The notes under the pieces: model-generated
The model's database searches: none
Told to the model about the DNA's origin: nothing
Seen by the model: the letters and a program-made list of their open reading frames with translations, nothing else
Part shown: positions 1 through 8,432 of the stretch, one piece after another
How positions within the stretch are numbered: position 1 is the first letter of the stretch
Layout: each line of letters begins with the position of its first letter
From: Clostridium tertium
Lineage (GTDB): Bacteria; Bacillota; Clostridia; Clostridiales; Clostridiaceae
Length of the DNA: 64,000 nucleotides
Reading direction: 5' to 3'
Assembly: GCF_017873245.1 (NCBI RefSeq)
Contig: NZ_JAGGJY010000004.1
Location: 62,001 to 126,000 of the forward strand
Program-made: the position numbers and the translations under genes

Positions 1-1970
1 TTATACTATTACTCAGTGGATGTTCAAAAATGGATAAAGCTCAAAAAGCTTATGATAACTACACTGAAAAATGGGTTCAAAGTGACTATTCAGGTATGTA
101 TCAAATGCTAACAAATGATTCGAAATCAACTATATCAGAAGAAGATTTTACTACACGATATACTAATATATTTTCTGCAATAAATGCTAATAATTTATCA
201 TTAGAGCTTTCTGGGGATAAAGAAAAATCTGATAATCAAATTATTATTCCATTTAATCTGACTATGAACACCTTAGCAGGTGATGTTACTCTTGAAGATT
301 ATAAATTAATATTAGTTAAAGAAGAGAAAGAATATAAAGTAAAATGGGATGAAAGTTTAATTTTCCCTCAAATGACTAAAGATGATAAGGTAAGAATAAG
401 TACTATTCCATCAAAAAGAGGAAGTATACTTGATAAAGATGGTAATCCATTAGCTAAAGATGGAACAATTAATACAATAGGAATTTATCCAGCTAAGTTC
501 AATTCGTCAAACATAGATACTAAAATAACCGAAATAGCTAATATTCTAGATATTAGTGAAGAAAATATAAAGAATAAGCTTGAAGCAAATACTAATCCTG
601 AACAACTTATTCCATTGGTTGATATATTACAAAATGACCCTAAAATTCTCAAATTAATTAATAGAGACGATGAAGGAATATTAATTCAACCTAAATCTGG
701 TAGAGTTTATGCAGGCGGTGAAGCCTTTGGACGATTAATAGGGTACATCGGAAGTATAACAGCTGAAGAACTTGAAGCTAATAAAGATAAAGATTATCAT
801 GATACAAGCCTTATAGGTAAAGCTGGCTTAGAGCAAGTTTATGAAGATACATTAAGAAGCAAAGATTCAGCTGAAATATATATAGAGCGTGGAGAAGAAA
901 AAATAACTATTGCAAAAAAAGATGGTGAAGATGGAAAAGATATAAAAACTTCTATAGATTCTGATCTACAAAATAAAATATATAGTGAAATGACTGGTGA
1001 AAGGGGAGCTGCTACTGCAGTTAATCCTAAAACTGGTGAGATATTAGCTATGATAAGTGCCCCTTCATTTGATTCAAATGTATTTACAACTTATGTAACT
1101 AAAACTCAAAAAACAAAATGGGAAGAAACAAATAATGCTGATGAAATAAATAGATTTAATAAAACATATTCTCCTGGATCAACTATGAAACTTTTAACCG
1201 CTTCAATAGGATTAAAAAACGGTGTTATAGATCCTAATGCTACAAGAGATATTAAGGGATTAGGCTGGCAAAAAGATGGGTCTTGGGGAGACTTTGAAAT
1301 AACTAGAGTAACTGATCCCGGTAGCCCTGTAAATCTAAAAGATGCAGTTAATCATTCAGATAATATTTACTTTGGACAAGTAGCTCTAGAATTAGGTAAT
1401 GAGAAGTTTATAAATGGAATCAAAGATTTCGGAATTGGCGAAGAATTAAGCTTTGAATATCCTATGCAAGAATCCCAAATTTCCAATGATGGAGATTTAA
1501 GTAGAGAAATTTTACTAGCAGATACCGGATATGGACAAGGTGAAATCATGGTTACTCCTTTGCATGTAGCTTTATCTTATAGTGCATTAGCTAATAATGG
1601 AGATATAATGCAACCAAGATTAGTAGTAAGTGAAAATTCTGAAGCTAAGGTTTGGAAGCAAGGTGCAATAGCCAAAGAAAATTTACCAATATTAATAGAT
1701 TCATTTACAGCGTTAATCAATGATGCTGGTGCAACAATTCCCGATGGCGCTGTACCTGGATTTAGAGTTGCAGGTAAAACAGGTACTGCTGAAATAAAAA
1801 AATCTCAAGACGATACATCTGGAACTGAAAATGGTTGGTTTGTATCTGTTGATCCAGATACATCTAAAATTTCTATATCAATGATTATTGAAAATGTTAA
1901 GGATAGAGGCCATAGTCATGTAACTGTACCTAAGGTTAGAAATGTTATGGAATACTACCTTAATAAATAA
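1..1970 (+). CDS. pbpC: Class B penicillin-binding protein, PbpC/MecA-type lipoprotein (5' end outside window)
   Basis: Peptidoglycan transpeptidase of the outer membrane face. The frame is open to the left edge: before the Met at 30 it reads ILLLSGCSK, a lipobox with its Cys, so the Met at 30 is internal and the real start, with a lipoprotein signal peptide, lies outside. Counted from that Met, residues ~1-110 form an NTF2-like MecA-N domain, ~125-300 the dimerisation domain, and ~330-646 the transpeptidase with STMK (Ser ~384), SDN (~443) and KTGTAE (~583). All catalytic motifs are intact. The closest architecture I recall is B. subtilis PbpC. Low-affinity beta-lactam behaviour, as in PBP2a, is possible but not shown. 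Transcribed toward xpt (convergent). Confidence 0.9.
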   Translation, partial: ILLLSGCSKMDKAQKAYDNYTEKWVQSDYSGMYQMLTNDSKSTISEEDFTTRYTNIFSAINANNLSLELSGDKEKSDNQIIIPFNLTMNTLAGDVTLEDYKLILVKEEKEYKVKWDESLIFPQMTKDDKVRISTIPSKRGSILDKDGNPLAKDGTINTIGIYPAKFNSSNIDTKITEIANILDISEENIKNKLEANTNPEQLIPLVDILQNDPKILKLINRDDEGILIQPKSGRVYAGGEAFGRLIGYIGSITAEELEANKDKDYHDTSLIGKAGLEQVYEDTLRSKDSAEIYIERGEEKITIAKKDGEDGKDIKTSIDSDLQNKIYSEMTGERGAATAVNPKTGEILAMISAPSFDSNVFTTYVTKTQKTKWEETNNADEINRFNKTYSPGSTMKLLTASIGLKNGVIDPNATRDIKGLGWQKDGSWGDFEITRVTDPGSPVNLKDAVNHSDNIYFGQVALELGNEKFINGIKDFGIGEELSFEYPMQESQISNDGDLSREILLADTGYGQGEIMVTPLHVALSYSALANNGDIMQPRLVVSENSEAKVWKQGAIAKENLPILIDSFTALINDAGATIPDGAVPGFRVAGKTGTAEIKKSQDDTSGTENGWFVSVDPDTSKISISMIIENVKDRGHSHVTVPKVRNVMEYYLNK

Positions 1971-2010
1971 TGAAGAAGTGAAAAAATTAAGGAATGAAAT
2001 AATTTTAGTG

Positions 2011-2041
2011 GAATCTCAAACATTTGTTTGAGATTCTTTAT
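2011..2041 (+). terminator. Terminator of the pbpC-like gene
   Basis: Ten-base arms (AATCTCAAAC / GTTTGAGATT) around a 4-nt loop, followed by a T-rich run, about 40 bp after the stop codon. Confidence 0.8.
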
Positions 2042-2087
2042 TGTATTTAGAATACCACAGGTTCAACATGTGCTATTCTAAATACAA
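2041..2087. repeat. Long hairpin between convergent genes, no U-tract
   Basis: Fourteen-base perfect arms (2041-2054 and 2074-2087) with an inner CACA/TGTG pairing. Neither side has a T-run, so it does not look like a simple intrinsic terminator. It sits between the terminators of pbpC and xpt. Confidence 0.6.
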
Positions 2088-2090
2088 AAA

Positions 2091-2116
2091 TAAAACTCAG
2101 CTTCCGCTGAGTTTCT
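2091..2116 (-). terminator. Terminator of xpt
   Basis: Nine-base stem AAACTCAGC / GCTGAGTTT with a 4-nt loop and a T-rich tail on the minus strand, right after the xpt stop. The same AACTCAGC hairpin recurs inside the repeat at 24121-24251. Confidence 0.8.
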
Positions 2117-2119
2117 TCT

Positions 2120-2692
2120 CTACTTAAATACTACTTTATTATCTTCAAACTTATCGATTATAGCTAAAGACTCAACTCTAGCCCCCATACCTTCTAATAC
2201 ACTTCTTCCTTCTTGGAAGCCTTTTTCTATAACTATTCCTACTCCAACTAAATTAGCCCCCGATTGCTTAACTATATCAATCATTCCCTTAGCTGCACAA
2301 CCCATTGCTAAAAAGTCATCTATTATTAATATGTTTTCGCCTTCATTTAAGAACTGTTTTCCAACTCTAACTTTATATGTCTTTTTCTTAGTAAATGAAT
2401 GTACCTCTGATTCATATACATCTTTATCAAGATTTAAGCTTTCTGTTTTCTTTGCAAAAACTACTGGCGCATAATTAAAGTATTGGGATGCTATAGCAGC
2501 TATTCCTATTCCTGATGCTTCGATTGTAAGAATTTTATCTATTTTTTCGCCATTAAATCTTTCTCTAAAAGCTTCTCCTACTTCATTTAAAAATTTTATA
2601 TCCATTTGGTGATTTAAAAAACAATCAACCTTTAATATATTTCCTTCTCTTACTTTTCCTTCATTAAGTATCTTTTCTTTTAACTTTTCCAT
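2120..2692 (-). CDS. xpt: Xanthine phosphoribosyltransferase
   Basis: Cytosolic purine salvage: xanthine + PRPP to XMP. The 190-residue length matches the family. The PRPP-binding loop is in the stretch [16 protein letters not shown] (~residues 121-136), and the N-terminal MEKLKEKIL start follows AAAGGGG at good spacing. A guanine riboswitch ~107 bp upstream supports the assignment, since xpt is a classic member of that regulon. Monocistronic here, with its own terminator. Confidence 0.95.
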   Translation of the reverse strand: MEKLKEKILNEGKVREGNILKVDCFLNHQMDIKFLNEVGEAFRERFNGEKIDKILTIEASGIGIAAIASQYFNYAPVVFAKKTESLNLDKDVYESEVHSFTKKKTYKVRVGKQFLNEGENILIIDDFLAMGCAAKGMIDIVKQSGANLVGVGIVIEKGFQEGRSVLEGMGARVESLAIIDKFEDNKVVFK

Positions 2693-2798
2693 ATAATTAT
2701 CCCCTTTATTACTTTTTCTATAGTATTCTTAAAAAGCTTGTCCTATTTGATAATTCAAGTAACAAAGCCAAAATAAACTACATGGCAATAATCGAATC

Positions 2799-2865
2799 TT
2801 CGTAGTTAGGATATTTACGGTTTCCTAGTAGAAACACTTGAACCATATCTTCAAGCATATACGAA
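2799..2865 (-). promoter_or_regulatory. Guanine-class purine riboswitch aptamer upstream of xpt
   Basis: On the minus strand the conserved landmarks appear in order: GATATGG, GTTTCTAC, CCGTAAA and AACTACG, closed by a P1 stem TTCGTA / TACGAA. The J3/1 base corresponding to position 74 reads C (AACTACG), which predicts guanine/hypoxanthine rather than adenine. The expression platform is not obvious. The ATAGTATTC just 5' of P1 is complementary to GAATACTAT near 2720-2730, which may form part of the switch. Confidence 0.93.
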
Positions 2866-2925
2866 TACTATATGTTTATTTTTTTATCTATTATAACACT
2901 ATTGTTATATTTTGCGAAGCAAAAT

Positions 2926-3074
2926 AGTGAAGAGTGAAATAGTTAATAGGGAAAAAGTTAAGGAGAAAATCCTTACAGGACTTTTTTTAATAAAAGGTGC
3001 TTTGCACTTATAGATTAAATTTTGCGTAGCAAAATATCCTAAGCTTTTCACTCTTTCACTCCTAACTTTTCACT
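2926..3074. repeat. Imperfect inverted-repeat element between xpt and nrdG
   Basis: Left arm 2926-2964 (AGTGAAGAGTGAAATAGTTA...AAGTTAAGGA) is roughly complementary to right arm 3037-3074. A TTTTGCGAAGCAAAA motif at 2910-2924 is nearly repeated at 3020-3034 (TTTTGCGTAGCAAAA). The right end contains the nrdG stop codon. It resembles the element at 24121-24251. With the riboswitch, this accounts for the 380-bp gap 2693-3072. Confidence 0.6.
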
Positions 3075-3582
3075 AATATTCTAATTTGCATATTTTATGT
3101 TCTTCTAAGCTTTTTCTAACGTCTATTATTCTTTGATTACTTGAGCCTCTGAATCTCAATCCATCTTCCATCTTATTTTTATCAAATTTACCATCTACCA
3201 AGACATCTATATTATTAAGTAAATCTCTCCAACCATTTCTTTTATCTAAATTATTAATTATTTCTTCAAAAGTATATCCTGTATAGCTCCATACATTTAA
3301 TTTATTTTCTTTAAAACTCTTTGCCATATATGCAAATTCCTCTGCTCTTTCAAAAGGATCTCCTCCACTAAAAGTAACACCTTTAATCATAGGATTTTTG
3401 AGCACCTCATTAATTAGTTCATCCATATTACGTTCTTCCCCACCATTAAAGTCATGAGTATCTGGATTAAAACATCCTTCACAGTTATGCTTACATCCTT
3501 GAGAAAAGAATACCCTTCTGATTCCTGGACCATTAACCAAACTTTCATAAGCTATTCCAGAAAGCCTTATAGTTTCTTTCAT
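3073..3582 (-). CDS. nrdG: Anaerobic ribonucleotide reductase activating protein (radical SAM)
   Basis: Generates the glycyl radical on NrdD using S-adenosylmethionine and a [4Fe-4S] cluster. The cluster motif CKHNCEGC (CxxxCxxC) lies at residues ~30-37, after the family N-terminus RLSGIAYESLVNGPG. TFSGGDPF is the SAM-binding GGD/E motif. Length 169 aa is typical. Unusually it is not next to nrdD: about 4.9 kb and three genes separate them on the same strand. Its stop codon lies in the repeat element. Confidence 0.93.
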   Translation of the reverse strand: MKETIRLSGIAYESLVNGPGIRRVFFSQGCKHNCEGCFNPDTHDFNGGEERNMDELINEVLKNPMIKGVTFSGGDPFERAEEFAYMAKSFKENKLNVWSYTGYTFEEIINNLDKRNGWRDLLNNIDVLVDGKFDKNKMEDGLRFRGSSNQRIIDVRKSLEEHKICKLEY

Positions 3583-3626
3583 ATATGACTACATCCCCTT
3601 TTATTTTAATTACTCTTTTACTTAAA

Positions 3627-4910
3627 TTATTCTCTTATTTTAATTTTATCGTTATATTTCTCTATTATTCTTCTAGTTCTGTTTAATGACTCAATCACTC
3701 TCCCCTTTCCTTCTTCTGTTAGATAATCTGCATCATTAATTGTAGATGGAACAACTTCATAAAATAATCTTCCATCTTTTTCGTACCAATTTACCCAAGT
3801 TGGTATATATGTTGGATATTCAATTTTAATTTCATTTGTTTTAGTATTTTTACTTAGTCTTACAGATACTATAACTCCATCTTCCGTATAGGGATTTTGT
3901 ATTCTTTCAGTTCTTTGACTTGATAAAAAGTTACCCATAGAATAAATTACAGCCGTTTCATTAGTTCCATCTTCTGATTTAATAATATCTATAGGTTGTA
4001 ATGAATGTGGATGTGTTCCAAATATTATATCTACATTTTGATTTGCTAGAAACTCAGCTATCTTTATTTGTGTGCTATTAGGTTCTAATTCATATTCATC
4101 TCCCCAATGCATATAAAATATAATAACTTCTGCTCCATTATTTCTCATATCAAGTATTTGTTCCTTCATTTCTTGAAAATCTGAATCTAATGTATCTTCT
4201 CTAAATGTATTCATTAATGGATAGAGTTCTTCTGGTATAATTGTACCATTTAACCCCCTAGCTCCACCTTCAGCAGTCATTGAATAACTATATGATATTA
4301 TACCGACCTTAATACCATTAACATCCTTTATTACATATCTATTGTCATTAGTACTTTCTCTTGTTCCTATTATATCAAAGCTTCTTTCCTTAAGAACACT
4401 TCTAGTTCTATTAAAACCTCGCACGTCTCTATCTAAAGAATGATTATTCATATTATTAACAACATCTACTCCAGCCCACTTCATGGCATCTGCTAATTCA
4501 TCAGGTGCATTAAAACTTGGATATCCTGAGTATCCATAATTATCTAATCCAGAAAGTGTTCCTTCCATATTTACAATAGTTAAATCTGCATTATTTAAAT
4601 AATCTTTTACATATTGGATAGTATTTTTAAAATCATATGTATCACTTTGTTCATTATATTGAGTTTCTAATATTTCTTTATGTATTAAAAAATCTCCTGT
4701 AGCAACTATATCTATAGTCTTTATATCATTTCCCTCTACTTCTATATCTTCATCTTGGTATTCATCAGAGCTTATATTGTCCGTATTCTTCATAGCTTTG
4801 TTATTAAAGTTATTTAATATTATCTCAACTCTAGGAATAAAAAATACACCTACTGCTACTATAATAAACATAGCTATTAATAAAATTATTCTTTTCCCAT
4901 TACCTTTCAT
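3627..4910 (-). CDS. CapA/PgsA-family metallophosphoesterase-like protein, membrane anchored
   Basis: I place the start at the ATG at 4910 (MKGNGKR), seven codons inside the longest frame, because AGGGGG sits 5 nt before it. One N-terminal membrane anchor (~6-26) is followed by an extracytoplasmic catalytic domain with GDFLIHKE, NMEGTLSG, NNMNNHSLD, YMHWGDEYE and GTHPHSLQP, the metal-ligand motifs of the CapA group in the calcineurin-like superfamily. CapA proteins are linked to poly-gamma-glutamate or capsule synthesis, but no capB/capC genes are nearby, so the substrate is unknown. The next gene, nrdG, starts 44 bp downstream. Confidence 0.85.
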   Translation of the reverse strand: MKGNGKRIILLIAMFIIVAVGVFFIPRVEIILNNFNNKAMKNTDNISSDEYQDEDIEVEGNDIKTIDIVATGDFLIHKEILETQYNEQSDTYDFKNTIQYVKDYLNNADLTIVNMEGTLSGLDNYGYSGYPSFNAPDELADAMKWAGVDVVNNMNNHSLDRDVRGFNRTRSVLKERSFDIIGTRESTNDNRYVIKDVNGIKVGIISYSYSMTAEGGARGLNGTIIPEELYPLMNTFREDTLDSDFQEMKEQILDMRNNGAEVIIFYMHWGDEYELEPNSTQIKIAEFLANQNVDIIFGTHPHSLQPIDIIKSEDGTNETAVIYSMGNFLSSQRTERIQNPYTEDGVIVSVRLSKNTKTNEIKIEYPTYIPTWVNWYEKDGRLFYEVVPSTINDADYLTEEGKGRVIESLNRTRRIIEKYNDKIKIRE

Positions 4911-4961
4911 AATTCCCCCTATGTTATACACTTTTATATTTATTATATCCCATAAATATAA

Positions 4962-5001
4962 AAAATAGCATGCAAAACAATTAAATTTTGCGTGCTATTT
5001 A
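4962..5001 (-). terminator. Terminator after aconitase
   Basis: Fourteen-base nearly perfect stem (AAATAGCATGCAAAA / TTTTGCGTGCTATTT, one mismatch) just beyond the aconitase stop, with an A/T-rich tail. Confidence 0.75.
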
Positions 5002-5007
5002 TAATCT

Positions 5008-6930
5008 TTATCTATTTACCTTAACATAATTTAGCCTTCCACCAGCTTTTATTACATCAACTTCTTTTCCAGTTAAGTTAATATATACATTAAAACTAGT
5101 CCCATTAGTTACATTCTTTATTCTAGCTTTGCCATCAATTAAAGCTCTTTTAATGTCACTTATTAAAAGTTCATCTAAAAGTTCTACCTTATCATAATCT
5201 ACTTCTGCTTCAAATTCCATTGGTATAATTCCATTATTTATGAGATTTGCCTTATGAATTCTTGCAAATGATTTAGCAATTACAGCTTTTACTCCTAAAT
5301 ACAGCGGTGCTAATGCAGCATGTTCTCTGCTAGACCCTTGCCCATAATTATTCCCAGCAACTATTATTCCACCATTATTTTCTTTAGCTCTTTTTGGGAA
5401 CCCTTCATCAACTGTATTAAAACAATACTCTGATAAGTAAGGTATATTAGATCTAAAAGGTAATAGCTTTGAATTAGATGGCATTATATGATCAGTTGTA
5501 ATATTATCTTCAACCCTAATTAGCACTTTTCCTTCTACTTCATCACTTAATTCTTTATTTACAGGAAAAGGCTTTATATTAGGTCCTCTTACAACCTCTA
5601 CATTTTCTCCATCTTCTTCAGGAGCTATAATCATTGAATCATCTATTAAAAACTCTTTTGGCATTTCTATATTAATATTTACATCACATTCTCTCGGATC
5701 TGTAAGAACTCCATTTATTGCTGAAACTGCTGCTGTTTCTGGGCTTACTAAATATACCTTAGCAGATAATGTTCCACTTCTTCCATAAAAGTTTCTATTA
5801 AAAGTTCTTAATGATACTCCTTCAGTTCCAGGAGCTTGCCCCATTCCTATACATGGACCACAAGAGTTTTCTAATATCCTTGCTCCAGCGCTAATTATAT
5901 CTCCTAGAGCTCCATTTCTAGCTATCATCTCCATAACTTGCCTAGAACCAGGCGCTATAACTAAACTTACATCTTTATGAACCTTTTTCCCTCTTAATAT
6001 TATAGCTACCTTCATTAAATCTTCATAAGAAGAATTTGTACAACTTCCAATAGCAACTTGATCTACCTTTATTTTACCAATAGATTCTACTTCCTCAACA
6101 TTATCTGGACTATGCGGTTTAGCTGCTAAAGGCTGTAATTCATTTAAATTTATTGTTATTTCTTCATCATACACAGCATCTTCATCTGGTTTAAACTCTA
6201 TCCAATCATCTTCTCTTCCTTGAGCCTTAAAATATTCTAGTGTTTTTTCATCGCTAGGAAATATAGATGTAGTTGCTCCAAGTTCAGCTCCCATATTGGT
6301 TATTGTAGCTCTTTGTGGTACTGAAAGTGTTTTTAAACCTTCTCCACAATACTCAAACACCCTAGAAACACCACCTTTAACAGTTAGTCTTCTAAGAACT
6401 TCAAGAATTATATCTTTAGCTGCAACCATTGGTTTTAAAGCTCCAACCAAGTTTATTTTACATACTTTAGGAGTAGTTATATAATAAGCTCCTCCCCCCA
6501 TAGCTAACGCTACATCTAATCCCCCTGCCCCCATAGCAAGCATTCCAACTCCACCTGCAGTAGGAGTATGGCTATCTGATCCTATAAGAGTATCTCCAGG
6601 AACTGAAAATCTTTCCAAAAATACTTGATGGCATATACCATTACCTGGTCTTGAAAAATAAACACCGTATTTTGATGCTACCGTTTGTATAAACTTATGA
6701 TCATCAGCATTTTCAAATCCTTGTTGAAGCATATTATGGTCTATGAAAGCTACAGATTTTCTTGTTTTAACTCTATCTATTCCCATTGCTTCTAATTGCA
6801 AATATGCCATTGTTCCAGTAGAATCTTGTGTTAATGTTCTATCTATTTTAATACCTATTTCTTTTCCAACTTCTATATTACCTTCAAGCAAATGATTTTT
6901 TAGTACTTTGTAAACTAAGTTATCCCCCAT
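5008..6930 (-). CDS. acn: Aconitate hydratase (short, mitochondrial-like type)
   Basis: Interconverts citrate and isocitrate with a [4Fe-4S] cluster (or acts on the homocitrate analogue). At 640 aa it is the short aconitase type common in anaerobes. Cluster cysteines are in IGSCTNSS and NSCGPCIGMG, the N-terminal substrate loop in DSHTPTAGG, and the C-terminal swivel domain holds NYGQGSSREHAAL. A GGGGG ribosome-binding site precedes the ATG. It follows the citrate/homocitrate synthase by 21 bp, so the two are clearly an operon. No isocitrate dehydrogenase gene follows. Confidence 0.95.
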   Translation of the reverse strand: MGDNLVYKVLKNHLLEGNIEVGKEIGIKIDRTLTQDSTGTMAYLQLEAMGIDRVKTRKSVAFIDHNMLQQGFENADDHKFIQTVASKYGVYFSRPGNGICHQVFLERFSVPGDTLIGSDSHTPTAGGVGMLAMGAGGLDVALAMGGGAYYITTPKVCKINLVGALKPMVAAKDIILEVLRRLTVKGGVSRVFEYCGEGLKTLSVPQRATITNMGAELGATTSIFPSDEKTLEYFKAQGREDDWIEFKPDEDAVYDEEITINLNELQPLAAKPHSPDNVEEVESIGKIKVDQVAIGSCTNSSYEDLMKVAIILRGKKVHKDVSLVIAPGSRQVMEMIARNGALGDIISAGARILENSCGPCIGMGQAPGTEGVSLRTFNRNFYGRSGTLSAKVYLVSPETAAVSAINGVLTDPRECDVNINIEMPKEFLIDDSMIIAPEEDGENVEVVRGPNIKPFPVNKELSDEVEGKVLIRVEDNITTDHIMPSNSKLLPFRSNIPYLSEYCFNTVDEGFPKRAKENNGGIIVAGNNYGQGSSREHAALAPLYLGVKAVIAKSFARIHKANLINNGIIPMEFEAEVDYDKVELLDELLISDIKRALIDGKARIKNVTNGTSFNVYINLTGKEVDVIKAGGRLNYVKVNR

Positions 6931-6951
6931 TAATTTATTGCCCCCTTTTAT

Positions 6952-8115
6952 CTAATTAACTTTTTCTTCATTTAGTCTCAAGTATTCCTTATATATTCTA
7001 ACAAGCTCTTTATCAAATAAACTTCTCTTTAATCTTACTGAAGTAGAGCGTACCATTTCTAATATATCTTGAGCTGAACTACTGTCTAATTCTATTCCAT
7101 ATTCTCTAAATTTATTTATAATTCCAGCTTTACCAGAATGTTTTCCTATAACTATTTGCCTTTCTAATCCAACTATTCCAGGATCAAACGCTTCATAATT
7201 TTTAGGATTTTTTATTGCCCCATCTGCATGTATTCCTGACTCATGAGCAAACATATTGTCTCCTACAATAGCTTTCCATGCTGGTAATATTCTACCTGAT
7301 GCTCTAGAAACGTATTCTGAAACTTCTCTAAACATAGTGGTATTTATATTACTTTCATAATTGTAAACAAACATCAATGCCATTAAAACTTCTTCTAATG
7401 CAGCATTTCCAGCTCTTTCTCCTAAACCATTAACAGTTACCCCAACATGAGATGCTCCTCCCATTATTCCCGCAATAGCATTTGCAGTTGCCATCCCAAA
7501 ATCATTATGTGTATGCATTTCTATATCAAAATTTGTTTGAGAACATAAATATTTTATATCTTCATTAATTTTAAATGGCTCCATTATTCCTACTGTATCA
7601 CAATATCTAAATCTATCTGCACCTGCTTGTTTTGCTGCTTCTATAAATTGAATTAAAAATTCCCTATCAGCCCTTGAAGCATCTTCTCCATTAACAGATA
7701 TATATAACCCATTTTTCTTTGCAAACTCTACGGATTTAACCATATTTTCTAAAACCCATTCTCTAGAAGTTTTAAGTTTATGTTGTATATGAATGTCCGA
7801 AACTGATATTGATATAGCCACTGCATCTACTCCACAATCTATTGACTCTTCTATATCTTTTATAACTGCTCTATTCCAAGCCATAATACTCGACTTTTGA
7901 TTTCTTTTTGCAATTTGTTTTATAGCTTCCTTTTCATCTCCACCCATAGTTGGAATCCCTACTTCTAGCTGATCAACCCCAAGTTCACTTAGCATCGATG
8001 CTATTGCAATTTTTTCTTCATTTGCAAAAACCACCCCTGCTGTTTGCTCTCCATCTCTTAAAGTAGTATCTACAATAAAGACTTCTTTGCCATTATTTAA
8101 ATTTTTAATAGACAT
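6952..8115 (-). CDS. Homocitrate synthase / Re-citrate synthase family (DRE-TIM metallolyase)
   Basis: Condenses acetyl-CoA with a 2-oxo acid. DTTLRDGEQTAGV holds the DRE-TIM signature; the metal ligands are in EMHTHNDFGMA and the second HMGL-type signature is VGVTVNGLGERAGNAAL. At 387 aa it lacks the C-terminal LeuA regulatory domain, so it is not a standard isopropylmalate synthase. The adjoining aconitase fits either homocitrate or citrate. From memory, C. acetobutylicum has such a gene beside aconitase that acts as Re-citrate synthase for glutamate synthesis, which I favour. Substrate cannot be settled from sequence. RBS AAGGGGG. Confidence 0.8.
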   Translation of the reverse strand: MSIKNLNNGKEVFIVDTTLRDGEQTAGVVFANEEKIAIASMLSELGVDQLEVGIPTMGGDEKEAIKQIAKRNQKSSIMAWNRAVIKDIEESIDCGVDAVAISISVSDIHIQHKLKTSREWVLENMVKSVEFAKKNGLYISVNGEDASRADREFLIQFIEAAKQAGADRFRYCDTVGIMEPFKINEDIKYLCSQTNFDIEMHTHNDFGMATANAIAGIMGGASHVGVTVNGLGERAGNAALEEVLMALMFVYNYESNINTTMFREVSEYVSRASGRILPAWKAIVGDNMFAHESGIHADGAIKNPKNYEAFDPGIVGLERQIVIGKHSGKAGIINKFREYGIELDSSSAQDILEMVRSTSVRLKRSLFDKELVRIYKEYLRLNEEKVN

Positions 8116-8382
8116 AAGCTTCCCCCTTTAAATTTATTTATTACTTATTGCTAATTAACTAACCCCAATTTTAGATAATAATTCATAATATTTCAAAAAT
8201 TATTAATAATTATTTTATCATATCCACTAGCTTCAAACAAGTAAAATAAGATTAATTATTATAAAAATTGCAAGTTTAAATAAATTTATTTCATTTTATG
8301 CATGTATTATATTTTAATAAGCTAAATCAACATAAAAAATTGCAATAAAATCAAAAAATCTTGCATTTATTTACTTGCGCAA

Positions 8383-8412
8383 AAAAGTAGGATTTAAAAT
8401 AACCCTACTTTT
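8383..8412 (-). terminator. Terminator of nrdD
   Basis: Nine-base arms AAAAGTAGG / CCTACTTTT with a 12-nt loop and a T-run on the minus strand. The rest of the 317-bp gap 8116-8432 is AT-rich leader of the citrate/homocitrate synthase, where I recognise no riboswitch. Confidence 0.8.
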
Positions 8413-8432
8413 ATTTTTATATTTATAACTTT

